A stretch of DNA of 24,355 nucleotides. Origin: an uncultured Anaerolineae bacterium (GTDB taxonomy: Bacteria; Chloroflexota; Anaerolineae; Anaerolineales; Villigracilaceae). Shown here piece after piece: positions 6,320 to 15,276 of the stretch (position 1 is the first letter of the stretch; every line of letters begins with the position of its first letter). The notes under the pieces were generated by a model, which ran no database searches, was not told where the DNA came from, and saw only the letters and a list, made by a program, of their open reading frames with translations. The translations under genes and the position numbers were made by a program. The DNA lies in assembly GCA_903854805.1 (NCBI GenBank), contig CAINXK010000308.1, forward strand, positions 1-24,355, given 5' to 3'.

Positions 6320-8646
6320 CTTCTCCTTCTGCTCCGCGTTTAAATATCGAGCCATGGCGGATCTTTACTTTTTACGCCGTGCTTTTGCTGGGTTTTTCTG
6401 TTTTGGTGGCGCAACTATTTAATTTACAGGTACTTCAATATCAAACCCGGCTGGGCCAGGCTGATGAAAACCGCACCCGCGAGATCAGCGTTCCGCCTAC
6501 ACGTGGGATCATTTATGACCGCAATGGTTATATTCTTGCACGTAATGTGGCCTCGTATAACGTGATTATCACTCCGGCCAATCTGCCCAACGACCCGGCT
6601 GATATTCAGCGCGTTTACCGCGAACTTTCCTTACTGACCGCTGTGCCCGTGAATAATGGTACCCTGGAAGATGCGAAGTTAGTATCGGCCTGCGTTCCCG
6701 GCCCGGGGATCGCGCAGCTGGTTGAACTGCAAGATACGCTGGCGCCTTACAGCCCAGCGAAGATTCAATGTAATATTAGTGAAGAAAATGCGCGCATTGT
6801 GCGCGAAAAAGCCATGGATTGGCCAGGTGTGAGCGTGGAGATCGAGCCTATCCGCGAATATCCCACTGGTTACCTGACATCTGATGTGGTTGGTTTTCTG
6901 GGCCCAATCCCGGCCCGCGATGAAGCACTTTATGTGAAGCAGGGTTTTTTACTCAACCGTGATAAGGTGGGTTATTCGGGCGTGGAAGCGTATTTTCAAG
7001 ACATCCTGGCAGGTCTTCCCGGTCGCCGCGTGGTGGAACGTGATGTTGCCGGACAGGAACTCCGCAATCTTCAGCCGCCGGTTCCGCCTGTCTCTGGGAA
7101 CAACCTGATCACTACCATCGACACGCGTCTGCAAAAGGCCGCCGATGCTGCACTGTCAGGAGAAATAAATTTTTGGAATTCATATTTTGGCCGTATCCGC
7201 ATTACAACCGGAGCGGTGGTTGCGATGAATCCCAAGACCGGGGAAATTTTGGCGATGGTTTCTTTTCCCACGTATGAAAATAATCGCATGGCGCGTTTTA
7301 TCCCGGCTTATTATTACAATCAGTTGGCCGAAGATCCGGCTAAACCATTATTAAACCATGCAGTCTCTGATCAATTCCCGCCAGGGTCGGTTTTTAAGTT
7401 ATCCACAGCTACCGGTGCCTTGAATGAAGGCATCGTCACCTTGGATCAGATTATTGATGCCCCAGGGCAGTTGGTGTTGACTGAGTCTTATTCGCCCAAC
7501 GATCCTGGGCGTGAACGCCCTTTTGTTGATTGGAACGAAGCTGGTTTCGGGACGATTGACTTTTTACACTGTATCGCTTATTCCAGTAATGTTTGTTTTT
7601 ATAAGTTGGGCGGTGGCTACAAAACGGAAATCAAGCAAGGCCTGGGTATCGAGCGCTTGCGTGAATATGCCCGGGCGCTGGGTTATGATCAAAGATCCAA
7701 TATCGAATTGATGGGCGAAGCCAAGGGGCTGATCCCATCGCCACAGTGGAAGCGCATCAATCGTGGCGAGAACTGGTCAACTGGCGATACTTACATTGCC
7801 AGTGTCGGTCAGGGCTATGTGTTGGCCACTCCTTTGCAAGTATTATTATCCGCTGCGACGATCGCAAATGACGGTAAGCATGTTCAGCCTACCCTCGTGC
7901 GTGAGATCACCGATAGCAATGGCAAGCCTCTGATCATCTGGCGTGACGTTGGTGGTAATCTATACCATCAATGCAGCGGAAAAAATTCGGGTGGGCAGTT
8001 GACCGCAGGTTGGTGTGATACGGGCTATAATATTTCAAATCAGGTCTTGTACAGTTTTTGCCAGGGGAAAAATGCGCTGGATGAGCAAGTTGAAGGTTGG
8101 TGTGGCACCGATGAAAAAGGTCAGCCAATCTTTCATGAAGGTGCCTGGCAGATTTCTCCATTTATTGGGCATAATCAGTGGGATATTACGACCGACCCGG
8201 TCATCAACGATTACCAATGCGACGGTGCCTACTGTTCACCTACCGGTCAAAAAAAGACTGTCAGACCGGATGTAGTTCAGAAAATTCAAGAAGGGATGCG
8301 CCTGGCTGTTACCTCGGATCCCACCGGAACCTTGAACGCAGTATTTAGTGGCCGGACCGTGGAATTTACCAAGCCATTTGAAATCCCGGTCGCTGGCAAG
8401 ACTGGTACCGCGGAATATTGTGACAATGTTGCCCAGGCTCAAAACCGCTGTAATTTTGGTTCATGGCCGACCCATTCGTGGACTGTTTCGTATGGGCCAT
8501 ACGAAGATCCAGAAATTGTCGTGGTTGCTTTTTGTTACAACGGTGGTGAGGGTGCCAGTGTGGCCGCACCAATTGTTCGCAGGGTTCTGGAAGCTTATTT
8601 CGAATTAAAGGCTATCGATGCAGCCCAACAGGCTACTGCTCCGTAA
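6316..8646 (+). CDS. mrdA: Penicillin-binding protein 2 (elongation-specific transpeptidase)
   Basis: 776 aa class B PBP that cross-links peptidoglycan for cell elongation with RodA as glycosyltransferase partner. One N-terminal membrane helix (about 15-38) is followed by the dimerisation region with RGIIYDRNGYILARN and the transpeptidase domain. The active-site motifs are complete: Ser358-x-x-Lys361 in PPGSVFKLS, Ser423-Ser-Asn425 in YSSNVCF, and Lys695-Thr-Gly in AGKTGTAEYC. Between the second and third motif lies an unusual stretch (about 553-640) with six cysteines (for example HQCSG, GWCDTG, SFCQGK, GWCGTD, YQCDG, AYCSP). The start at 6316 is preferred over an in-frame ATG at 6289 because GGAGG (6304-6308) sits 7 nt before it and it forms the ATGA overlap with mreD. 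The protein is longer than typical PBP2 (about 630 aa), largely because of this insertion. Confidence 0.95.
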   Translation: MTSPSAPRLNIEPWRIFTFYAVLLLGFSVLVAQLFNLQVLQYQTRLGQADENRTREISVPPTRGIIYDRNGYILARNVASYNVIITPANLPNDPADIQRVYRELSLLTAVPVNNGTLEDAKLVSACVPGPGIAQLVELQDTLAPYSPAKIQCNISEENARIVREKAMDWPGVSVEIEPIREYPTGYLTSDVVGFLGPIPARDEALYVKQGFLLNRDKVGYSGVEAYFQDILAGLPGRRVVERDVAGQELRNLQPPVPPVSGNNLITTIDTRLQKAADAALSGEINFWNSYFGRIRITTGAVVAMNPKTGEILAMVSFPTYENNRMARFIPAYYYNQLAEDPAKPLLNHAVSDQFPPGSVFKLSTATGALNEGIVTLDQIIDAPGQLVLTESYSPNDPGRERPFVDWNEAGFGTIDFLHCIAYSSNVCFYKLGGGYKTEIKQGLGIERLREYARALGYDQRSNIELMGEAKGLIPSPQWKRINRGENWSTGDTYIASVGQGYVLATPLQVLLSAATIANDGKHVQPTLVREITDSNGKPLIIWRDVGGNLYHQCSGKNSGGQLTAGWCDTGYNISNQVLYSFCQGKNALDEQVEGWCGTDEKGQPIFHEGAWQISPFIGHNQWDITTDPVINDYQCDGAYCSPTGQKKTVRPDVVQKIQEGMRLAVTSDPTGTLNAVFSGRTVEFTKPFEIPVAGKTGTAEYCDNVAQAQNRCNFGSWPTHSWTVSYGPYEDPEIVVVAFCYNGGEGASVAAPIVRRVLEAYFELKAIDAAQQATAP

Positions 8647-8654
8647 TAAGGGTG

Positions 8655-8663
8655 TGCTATAAT
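8655..8663 (+). promoter_or_regulatory. Extended -10 promoter before minC
   Basis: TGCTATAAT lies 9 nt after the PBP2 stop codon. It ends 13 nt before the ATG at 8677, so initiation near 8670 would leave a 5-10 nt leader. It could uncouple minCDE-rodA-gltX transcription from mreBCD. Confidence 0.55.
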
Positions 8664-8676
8664 TTTGGCTAATAAA

Positions 8677-9351
8677 ATGATGACTGAATCGTCGCTCGTC
8701 CAGATAAAAGGTATGCGAGATGGCCTGTTGGTATCGCTTGGCGATGCCGGTTGGCCAGTTGTTCAGCGTGCGCTGATCGAACGGATTGAAGAGCAGCCCG
8801 CCTTTTTTCAGGGAGCGCGGCTTGCCCTGGATGTTGGCAACCAGACCCTTAAATCCGCTGAACTTTCCAGCTTGCGTGACAGGCTTTCTGAGCACGGCAT
8901 TATGCTCTGGGCAATAATAAGCCTGTCACCAGTTACTGAAAATACCGCCCAGATACTGGGACTGGCAACCCGCATTTCCAAACCTCGTCCGCAAGAACAG
9001 ACCGCCTCCAGAAAGGGTGATGACGATGGTGCCCTTTGGGTCAACAAAACAATTCGATCAGGTACTCGTGTCGAATCTGGCGGGCACATTGTTGTATTTG
9101 GTGATGTAAACCCTGGCGCGGAAGTTATTGCGGGTGGCAGTGTCATCGTGTGGGGACGTTTGCGCGGCGTGGTTCATGCTGGCTCAAAAGGTGATCAATC
9201 TGCAGTGGTCTGTGCACTCGATTTAATGCCCACACAACTGCGCATTGCCGGAGAAATCGCGGTTACCCCTGAACGCCGCGGAAAACCCCTGCCCGAAATT
9301 GTTCGAATCAAAGATGGCCAGCTGCAAGCTGAGACATGGACCCCAGGATAA
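8677..9351 (+). CDS. minC: Septum site-determining protein MinC
   Basis: About 224 aa. MinC blocks FtsZ polymerisation away from mid-cell and is carried by MinD. The N-terminal domain (about 1-105, VQIKGMRDGLLVSLGDA onward) is the FtsZ-inhibiting part. After a polar linker comes the beta-helical C-terminal domain with HIVVFGDVNPGAEVIAGGSV and VIVWGRLRGVVHAG, the diagnostic MinC repeats that bind MinD and dimerise. The start is uncertain: TTG at 8665 and ATG at 8677 or 8680 are in frame, none with a clear ribosome-binding site. ATG at 8677 is chosen because TTG 8665 abuts a TATAAT box. It is followed by minD after 13 nt. Confidence 0.93.
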   Translation: MMTESSLVQIKGMRDGLLVSLGDAGWPVVQRALIERIEEQPAFFQGARLALDVGNQTLKSAELSSLRDRLSEHGIMLWAIISLSPVTENTAQILGLATRISKPRPQEQTASRKGDDDGALWVNKTIRSGTRVESGGHIVVFGDVNPGAEVIAGGSVIVWGRLRGVVHAGSKGDQSAVVCALDLMPTQLRIAGEIAVTPERRGKPLPEIVRIKDGQLQAETWTPG

Positions 9352-9364
9352 GGTGGAGTAGAAG

Positions 9365-10159
9365 ATGACCGCAAAAGTGATTACTGTGACATCTGGCAAA
9401 GGTGGGGTGGGTAAGACTACGACCGTTGCCAATATTGCCGTGGCCCTCGCTTCGGACGGAAAGAAAGTTGTCTGTATTGATGGTGATATCGGGTTGCGTA
9501 ACCTGGATGTGGTTATGGGCCTTGAAAACCGGATTGTGTATGATATTGTCGATATCGTGGAGGGACGCTGTCGGACACGCCAGGCGATGATCCGCGATAA
9601 ACGTTTGCCCGAGTTGTTCCTGATCCCGGCTGCCCAAACCCGGGATAAAAATGCTGTTTCCCCAAGTGATATGGTTCGCCTGTGTGATGAACTACGCCCT
9701 GAAGTCGATTGGATAATAATCGATTCGCCGGCTGGGATTGAACGCGGCTTCCGAAATTCCATCGCTGCTGCTGACCAGATCCTGATTGTCACAAATCCTG
9801 AAATGTCCGCAGTTCGCGACGCTGACAGGGTGATTGGACTGCTCGAAGCTGAAGAGAAGAATGCCCCATCTTTGATTATCAACCGGCTTAATCCCGGATT
9901 GGTAAAGCGCGGAGATATGCTTTCTGTGGATGATGTTTATGATCTCTTGCATATTGACGTAATTGGAATTGTCCCGGAAGATGAAAATGTTATCGTCGCA
10001 TCGAACAAGGGTGCGCCCCTGGCCTTGGAGGGCAAGACTCGCGCCGGACAGGCTTTCAGGAATATTTCACGGCGGCTGAACGGCGAGGATGTCCCATTCC
10101 TTGATCTCGATTCACATAGCTTGTGGGATCGTCTCGGTAAACTTGGCTGGAGGAAGTGA
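9365..10159 (+). CDS. minD: Septum site-determining ATPase MinD
   Basis: 264 aa ParA/MinD ATPase that dimerises on the membrane with ATP, recruits MinC and is released by MinE. The deviant Walker A box SGKGGVGKTTT (10-20) has both the signature Lys12 and Lys17. Further landmarks are CIDGDIGLRNLDVVMG (switch I), the Walker B region WIIIDSPAGIERG, and a short C-terminal amphipathic helix (LWDRLGKLGWRK) that acts as membrane anchor in the family. AGGTGGAG sits 6 nt before the ATG. One base separates its stop from minE. Confidence 0.98.
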   Translation: MTAKVITVTSGKGGVGKTTTVANIAVALASDGKKVVCIDGDIGLRNLDVVMGLENRIVYDIVDIVEGRCRTRQAMIRDKRLPELFLIPAAQTRDKNAVSPSDMVRLCDELRPEVDWIIIDSPAGIERGFRNSIAAADQILIVTNPEMSAVRDADRVIGLLEAEEKNAPSLIINRLNPGLVKRGDMLSVDDVYDLLHIDVIGIVPEDENVIVASNKGAPLALEGKTRAGQAFRNISRRLNGEDVPFLDLDSHSLWDRLGKLGWRK

Positions 10160-10160
10160 G

Positions 10161-10421
10161 ATGAACTTCCTGGAGCGTTTGACTGGCAAGAAAAGCGCTA
10201 CAAGCGCAAAAGAAAGGCTTCAGCTGGTGCTCATCCATGATCGCACTGACTTAAGCCCGGCTTCGCTGGAAGCTTTAAAGGATGATTTGATTGCGGCGAT
10301 CTCAAAGCATATCGATATCGATCCGGGTAGTGTCCGAATTGAAGTTGAGCATGAGGGTCGTGAGCAGCGTCTTGTTGCGGATATTCCTCTGCGTGTGGCC
10401 GCGCGCCGCCGAATTGGTTAG
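10161..10421 (+). CDS. minE: Cell division topological specificity factor MinE
   Basis: 86 aa, the usual MinE size. MinE stimulates MinD ATPase and drives its oscillation or gradient. The sequence shows an N-terminal membrane-targeting helix (MNFLERLTG), the MinD-binding segment SAKERLQLVLIHDR (about 14-27) that switches between strand and helix, and the C-terminal topological-specificity domain (LKDDLIAAISKHIDID and VRIEVEH). The ATG at 10161 follows GGAGG (10149-10153), and an upstream in-frame ATG at 10089 would run back into minD, so it is rejected. minCDE is complete, so full pole-to-pole regulation is possible rather than the MinCD-only form. Confidence 0.96.
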   Translation: MNFLERLTGKKSATSAKERLQLVLIHDRTDLSPASLEALKDDLIAAISKHIDIDPGSVRIEVEHEGREQRLVADIPLRVAARRRIG

Positions 10422-10434
10422 GATTACATTTTCA

Positions 10435-10452
10435 CAGGCGATCTGACGCCTG
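10435..10452 (+). other. Hairpin between minE and rodA
   Basis: CAGGCG (10435-10440) and CGCCTG (10447-10452) form a 6-bp GC-rich stem with a 6-nt loop in the 47-nt gap. No T-run follows, so it is not a terminator. It may be an mRNA-stability or processing hairpin. Confidence 0.35.
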
Positions 10453-10468
10453 ATGATGGAAGATAAGT

Positions 10469-11593
10469 ATGCGTGGAGGTTTTTGGCGGTATTTTGATTT
10501 CTGGTTGTTGGGGGCAGTAACCATCCTGGTAATCATTGGTATTACGATGATCCGCTCCGCACTGGCTGGAAATTTTGAGCTGACGGTAACGACCCCCCTT
10601 GTGAATCGCCAGATCATTTTTGCACTGATTGGGTTTGTGCTCTTAATTGGCACTGCCGGTATAGATTATCGCTTGTGGTCATCCGTCAGCAGCACGCTCT
10701 ATTTCGGTATGATTATTGTTCTTTTGGCTTTGAATATCATCGGTGCTGCCTTATTTGGTTCTGCCCGCTGGTTCCGTACCACCCTGGTTTTTATTCAGCC
10801 GTCGGAATTTGCGAAGCTGGTCGTTATTCTCAGTATTTCGCATTTTTTTGTCCAGCACATCCATGAGATGAATGAACCAAAATGGACCATTCGCAGCCTG
10901 ATCATGGCCATGGGCATCACCGTTTGGGTCATCTTGCAGCCAAATCTAAGTACTTCCATCGTACTGCTGGTTTTGTGGTTTGTGCTCTTATGGCTGGCTG
11001 GCGTGCCTCTCAAACACCTGATTTTATATGCCGTGGTTGGCCTGCTGGTCCTGGCAATTACCTTCCCCGTCCTGGTGCAGTTTCAGATTATTCAAGATTA
11101 CCAGGTAAAGCGCATTCTAAACTTTGTGACACCCGACCCGAACGCGCGTTATGGTGATATCTATAATATCCAGCAGGCGCTCATCTCAATTGGATCGGGC
11201 GGATTGTTTGGCCAGGGTTATGGACACGGCAGCCAGGTCCAATTACGTTTCCTGAAGGTCCGTTGGTCTGATTTTATTTTTTCCACCACTGCCCATGAGC
11301 TTGGTTTTGTTGGGGCAGTCCTGATCATCGGTTTGATTGTCTTTATTGTTTGGCGTTGCTTATATGCTGCGCGGATTTCGCGTGATACCTATGGTGCCTT
11401 GATTTCTTACGGTGTGGCCACCCTGATAGCTTTTCAAGCGATTGTTAATATCGGGGTCAATCTTAATCTAATGCCGGCCACGGGGTTGACTCTGCCTTTT
11501 GTTAGCTATGGAGGCAGTTCTCTGGTGGCTAATATGATTGCCATTGGACTTGTTGAAAGTGTAATTATGCGCCATAAAGCGCTGGAATTATAA
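10469..11593 (+). CDS. rodA: Peptidoglycan glycosyltransferase RodA (SEDS family)
   Basis: 374 aa, about ten membrane helices. It polymerises lipid II into glycan strands together with PBP2. Visible family landmarks are GSARWFRTTLVFIQPSEFAK, LQPNLSTSIVLLV, the large extracellular loop with DYQVKRILNFVTPDPN, GSGGLFGQGYGHGSQVQLRFL, RWSDFIFSTTAHELGFVG (the Asp is the probable catalytic carboxylate) and the C-terminal TGLTLPFVSYGGSSLV. The common QPD of the central helix is QPN here. RodA rather than FtsW is inferred from the PBP2/MreBCD context. GGAAG precedes the ATG. Confidence 0.93.
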   Translation: MRGGFWRYFDFWLLGAVTILVIIGITMIRSALAGNFELTVTTPLVNRQIIFALIGFVLLIGTAGIDYRLWSSVSSTLYFGMIIVLLALNIIGAALFGSARWFRTTLVFIQPSEFAKLVVILSISHFFVQHIHEMNEPKWTIRSLIMAMGITVWVILQPNLSTSIVLLVLWFVLLWLAGVPLKHLILYAVVGLLVLAITFPVLVQFQIIQDYQVKRILNFVTPDPNARYGDIYNIQQALISIGSGGLFGQGYGHGSQVQLRFLKVRWSDFIFSTTAHELGFVGAVLIIGLIVFIVWRCLYAARISRDTYGALISYGVATLIAFQAIVNIGVNLNLMPATGLTLPFVSYGGSSLVANMIAIGLVESVIMRHKALEL

Positions 11594-11608
11594 AACCTGG
11601 AGGTTTGA

Positions 11609-13096
11609 GTGACAGCTGTCCCTGCTCGTGTAAGATTTGCACCATCGCCCACCGGTCACATGCATTTAGGCAGCGCCCGGACCGCTCTCTATAACTACTT
11701 GCTCGCAAAAAAAACGGGTGGGCAATTTATTCTTCGGATTGAAGATACTGACCAGAAACGATTTGTCCCTGGCGCAGAGCAGGAGTTGATCGATGGCCTG
11801 CGCTGGCTCGGACTTGACTACGACGAAGGCCCTGATATTGGCGGACCTCTGGGGCCGTATCGCCAGACCGATCGCCGCGATATATACCAGGCTCATGCCA
11901 AAATGTTGGTCGATTCTGGCAAGGCTTTTCCATGTTTTTGTACGATGGAACGGCTGGATCTCGTTCGCCAGGAGCAGCAGAAGAATAAAGGTCCAATGCA
12001 TTACGATGGCCTTTGTCGCGATATCGACCCTGGTGAAGCCGCCAGCCGGATTGCCAGCGGTGAGAAGCATGTGATTCGCTTCAGGATGCCCAGGGATGGC
12101 ATTACAACAGCTGTTGACCAGCTTCGTGGGCCAATTAACATTGAGAATCGGGTTCTGGATGATTCTGTGCTGATGAAATCCGATGGCTGGCCCACCTATC
12201 ACCTGGCCGCCATGGTGGACGATCATTTGATGAAGATAACTCACGTCTTCAGAGGTTCAGAATGGTTGGGTACCTTTCCGCTGCACGTCAACATTATCAG
12301 AGCTTTTGGTTGGGATGAACCGATCTGGATGCACCTTTCGATTTTTCTCAAACCTAGCGGTAAGGGGAAAATGAGCAAGCGCGAAAGCGTCGATGCCCTC
12401 AAAGACGGCTACTCCATTTTTGTGAAGGATATGCATGATCTTGGGTTTACCCCTGAGGGTTTGTTGAATTGGGCCGCTCTGATGGGCTGGGGTGCTGGTG
12501 AAACTGAGGATGTGCTCAGCCTGGCCCAAATGATCCAAATATTTGATATTAAGCGCCTGACCCCTTCTCCTGCGGCGATCAACTTCGCCAAACTGGATTA
12601 CTTCAATGGCGAACATATTCGCCGCCTGGCAATTGATGACCTTGCTGGCAGAATTAAGCCCTATTTTATCAACGCCGGTTTGCAAGTGGATGATGCCATA
12701 TTGTTGAAGATTATTCCCATTATCCGCGAACGGCTTGTTACCCTGGATGATTGCCTGCCATTTGCTGCCTGGTTTTTTAGAGATTCTATCGAGGTCAATC
12801 CCGTCGAATTGGTTGGGAAAAATCTGAGCGCTGCTCAATCTGCGGATGTGGCCAGGAAAATTTATGCAGTGCTTGAATCCCTGGCGGATGTCTCGCACGC
12901 CGCCTGCGAGCCGCCCATGCGCCAGCTGATCGAGGAGCTTGGGCTGAGCCCCAACCAGGTCTTTGGCATTTTGCGAGTGGCAGTCACCGGGCAGATGGTC
13001 AGTCCGCCGTTGTTTGAGAGTATGGAAATTGTTGGAAAAGAGAAAGTGCTCCAACGCCTGAAGGTTGCCATCGGGCTTTTGGAAAAAATGAATTAA
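11609..13096 (+). CDS. gltX: Glutamyl-tRNA synthetase
   Basis: 495 aa class I synthetase that charges tRNA-Glu with glutamate. The HIGH-type motif is in APSPTGHMHLGSARTAL (residues 11-27) and the KMSKR motif is at 254-258 (GKGKMSKRES). A FPCFC plus YDGLCRD cysteine cluster in the connective region resembles the zinc-binding site of many GluRS. The C-terminal half is the helical anticodon-binding domain. The start is GTG, set by GGAGG 6 nt upstream. It is the last gene of the plus-strand block, 15 nt behind rodA, and ends convergent to glnS. Because a GlnRS is encoded next door, this GluRS is probably discriminating (tRNA-Glu only). That is inference. Confidence 0.97.
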   Translation: MTAVPARVRFAPSPTGHMHLGSARTALYNYLLAKKTGGQFILRIEDTDQKRFVPGAEQELIDGLRWLGLDYDEGPDIGGPLGPYRQTDRRDIYQAHAKMLVDSGKAFPCFCTMERLDLVRQEQQKNKGPMHYDGLCRDIDPGEAASRIASGEKHVIRFRMPRDGITTAVDQLRGPINIENRVLDDSVLMKSDGWPTYHLAAMVDDHLMKITHVFRGSEWLGTFPLHVNIIRAFGWDEPIWMHLSIFLKPSGKGKMSKRESVDALKDGYSIFVKDMHDLGFTPEGLLNWAALMGWGAGETEDVLSLAQMIQIFDIKRLTPSPAAINFAKLDYFNGEHIRRLAIDDLAGRIKPYFINAGLQVDDAILLKIIPIIRERLVTLDDCLPFAAWFFRDSIEVNPVELVGKNLSAAQSADVARKIYAVLESLADVSHAACEPPMRQLIEELGLSPNQVFGILRVAVTGQMVSPPLFESMEIVGKEKVLQRLKVAIGLLEKMN

Positions 13097-13099
13097 ATC

Positions 13100-13130
13100 A
13101 AAGGCGGAGGTCACCACGACCTCCGCCTTT
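13100..13130. terminator. Bidirectional terminator between gltX and glnS
   Basis: A perfect 13-bp stem (13100-13112 with 13118-13130, loop ACCAC) lies in the 41-nt gap between the convergent stop codons. The arms start with AAA and end with TTT, so each strand ends its stem in a short U tract. It can serve both genes. Confidence 0.8.
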
Positions 13131-13137
13131 ATGTTTA

Positions 13138-14814
13138 TCAGGCTTGCTTTTGTTCGATTTTTGCCCAGGCGTCTTTTAGCGACACGGTCCTGTTGAAGAT
13201 TGGTTTACCCGGCTGGCTATCCGGGTCCATGCAAAAATAGCCGTTGCGTTCAAACTGGAATTTATCGCCGGGTTGCGCTTCCAGCAGAGACTGTTCAACA
13301 TAACTCTTTTCCGGAATTTCGAGAGAATTCGGATTTACATACGCCAGAAAATCATCGCCTTCATCCGGGTTTTCCTTGGAGAACAGTCGCTCATAGAGCC
13401 GCATTTCGGCAGGTACTGCGTGCAAGGCAGAAACCCAATGGATTGTTGATTTGACCTTGCGTCCGTCCGAAGCGTCACCGCCCTTGGTGTTTGGGTCATA
13501 CGTGCAGTGTACTTCGCAGATATTGCCCAATTCATCCTTTATCACGCTGACACATTTAATAAAATAGGCGTAGCGCAAGCGAATTTCATTCCCGGGGTAG
13601 AGCCGGAAGTATTTGGGTGGTGGTGTTTCGCGGAAATCATCCTGCTCGATATAGATGACCTTTGAAAAAGCCACCTTGCGAGTGCCCGCGGATGCATCTT
13701 CAGGATTGTTGATGGCATCGATTTCTTCGACCTGGTTTTCAGGGTAATTGTCGATGATCACTTTCAAGGGCCGTAGAACTGCCATACGTCGCAAAGAATT
13801 TTTATTCAGATCATCCCTTGCGCAGGATTCAAGTAAGGCAAAGTCGATCCAGCTTGTATTTTTGGCCACACCGATCTTGTTAATAAAATCAAGGATGGCC
13901 TTGGCTGTATAGCCGCGCCGGCGCATGCCGCGCAGGGTGGTTAAACGCGGATCGTCCCAGCCATTCACCAGGCCGGTTTCCACCAATTTGCGCAGCTTGC
14001 GCTTGCTCATCATGGCGTAAGTCAGATTCAGGCGGGAAAATTCAATCTGGCGGGGTTTGAATTCGCCCAGCTGGTCCAGAAACCATTCATACAGGGGGCG
14101 ATGGATCTCATACTCTATGGAGCACAGGGAATGAGTGACCCCTTCCATCGAATCGTTTTGGCCATGTGACCAATCGTACATTGGGTAAATGCACCAGTTT
14201 CTGCCGGTGCGATGGTGGGCAGGTTCGTGGATGATGCGATACATGGCCGGATCGCGCATGACCATATTGGGATGGGCCATATCAATCTTTGCGCGCAGAA
14301 TGCGGCTGCCATCCGGATACTCACCGTTTTTCATGCGTTCGAGCAAATCCAGGTTCTCTTCAACGCTGCGGTTGCGATTGGGGCTATTCAGACCGGGCTC
14401 TGTCAGCGTGCCCCGGTTTTTAATGACATCTTCGACGCTCTGATCGTCCACGTAAGCTTTGCCCATTTTAACCAGCCTGATTGCCCAGGCGTAGAGCGTA
14501 TCGAAGTAGTCTGAAGCAAAGGTTTCCTGAACCCAATGCATGCCCAACCACTGCGCGTCTGCCTTGATGGCATCTACATATTCGGTTTCTTCTTTCGCCG
14601 GGTTGGTATCATCAAAGCGCAGGTAAAGTTCTCCACCGTTCTCATGTGCCACGTTATAGTCGATTAAAAAGGCCTTGACATGCCCAATATGCATATATCC
14701 GTTTGGTTCTGGTGGCAGGCGCGTGCGCACATAGCTAAAACGTCCGGTGCGCAAATCTTCTGCAACCGCTTCGCGGATGAAATCGGTGGGGTGGGGAGTT
14801 TCGTTCGAATCCAT
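13138..14814 (-). CDS. glnS: Glutaminyl-tRNA synthetase
   Basis: 558 aa class I synthetase that charges tRNA-Gln directly with glutamine. The HIGH motif is in [15 protein letters not shown] (34-48, HIGH 42-45) and the KMSKS-type motif is TYAMMSKRK (265-273). The GlnRS-typical FDDTNP block (67-72) and the double beta-barrel anticodon domain (about 350-550) are present. The ATG at 14814 has AAAGGA about 8 nt upstream. Many bacteria lack GlnRS and use GatCAB, so its presence here with a nearby tRNA-Gln shows the direct route. No truncation or motif loss is seen. Confidence 0.97.
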   Translation of the reverse strand: MDSNETPHPTDFIREAVAEDLRTGRFSYVRTRLPPEPNGYMHIGHVKAFLIDYNVAHENGGELYLRFDDTNPAKEETEYVDAIKADAQWLGMHWVQETFASDYFDTLYAWAIRLVKMGKAYVDDQSVEDVIKNRGTLTEPGLNSPNRNRSVEENLDLLERMKNGEYPDGSRILRAKIDMAHPNMVMRDPAMYRIIHEPAHHRTGRNWCIYPMYDWSHGQNDSMEGVTHSLCSIEYEIHRPLYEWFLDQLGEFKPRQIEFSRLNLTYAMMSKRKLRKLVETGLVNGWDDPRLTTLRGMRRRGYTAKAILDFINKIGVAKNTSWIDFALLESCARDDLNKNSLRRMAVLRPLKVIIDNYPENQVEEIDAINNPEDASAGTRKVAFSKVIYIEQDDFRETPPPKYFRLYPGNEIRLRYAYFIKCVSVIKDELGNICEVHCTYDPNTKGGDASDGRKVKSTIHWVSALHAVPAEMRLYERLFSKENPDEGDDFLAYVNPNSLEIPEKSYVEQSLLEAQPGDKFQFERNGYFCMDPDSQPGKPIFNRTVSLKDAWAKIEQKQA

Positions 14815-14858
14815 TTTGGTTTCCTTTTCGCGTATAATTTCACACAGAATAATAATCT

Positions 14859-14867
14859 ATTATAACA
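14859..14867 (-). promoter_or_regulatory. Extended -10 promoter of glnS
   Basis: Read on the minus strand, 14867-14859 is TGTTATAAT, about 45 nt ahead of the glnS ATG. A plus-strand TATAAT at 14833-14838 in the same divergent gap may serve the small membrane gene at 14899. Confidence 0.55.
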
Positions 14868-14898
14868 AACACGTATGGCAGCTTCGGAGTGACATTCA

Positions 14899-15222
14899 AT
14901 GAAATCAACAACCGGTTTTCTGGGAACCTACTTTGACAAAAACGCAGTTCTGCGATTGGAGCGTTGGGTACGGATAACAGCCTGGCTAACCATGGCTGCC
15001 TACATCCTTGATGCGGGCTACAACGCCTTCCAGAACGTCTACAGTGCGGTTATTGGCGGCTATCCGCTAGATTGGTACTTTTTGATCACAATGTTCTCGC
15101 GTGTCATTCAGGGCGGTATTCTTTTTATGCTCTTGAATGTCGCCGCAAAAATCATGCTGATCTTGCTCGATATTGAGGATAATACTCGCAGGGCTGCCCG
15201 GCGGGATTCCACTCAAGGCTAG
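14899..15222 (+). CDS. Small membrane protein of unknown function
   Basis: 107 aa, not recognised. Two hydrophobic segments are visible (about residues 26-60, broken by a YNAFQNVYSAVIGGYPLDWY stretch, and about 64-92), followed by a charged tail with DNTRRAARR. The N-terminal 25 residues are polar (TYFDKNAVLRLERWVR). GGAG lies about 10 nt before the ATG and TATAAT at 14833-14838 could be its promoter. It lies between glnS and the tRNA-Gln, with the tRNA promoter starting right after its stop. Coding status is supported by length, start signals and the absence of a competing frame. Function cannot be inferred. Confidence 0.7.
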   Translation: MKSTTGFLGTYFDKNAVLRLERWVRITAWLTMAAYILDAGYNAFQNVYSAVIGGYPLDWYFLITMFSRVIQGGILFMLLNVAAKIMLILLDIEDNTRRAARRDSTQG

Positions 15223-15229
15223 TTTTAAC

Positions 15230-15258
15230 TTGCCAGTTTTCGTTGGGCATGATAGAAT
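15230..15258 (+). promoter_or_regulatory. Promoter of tRNA-Gln
   Basis: TTGCCA (15230-15235) and TAGAAT (15253-15258) are spaced by exactly 17 nt, with an extra TG (15250-15251) one base before the -10. It begins 7 nt after the stop of the preceding gene and ends 18 nt before the mature tRNA. Confidence 0.75.
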
Positions 15259-15276
15259 ACTGCCCGCTCGACTAAT

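Noticed and set aside
10089..10160. Longer MinE start at 10089
   Set aside because: It would overlap the end of minD and lacks MinE-like sequence. The ATG at 10161 has GGAGG directly upstream and gives the standard N-terminus.
12257..13117. 286-codon minus-strand frame opposite gltX
   Set aside because: It lies wholly opposite a synthetase with intact motifs, shows no domain pattern and would cross the gltX/glnS terminator. It is a shadow frame.
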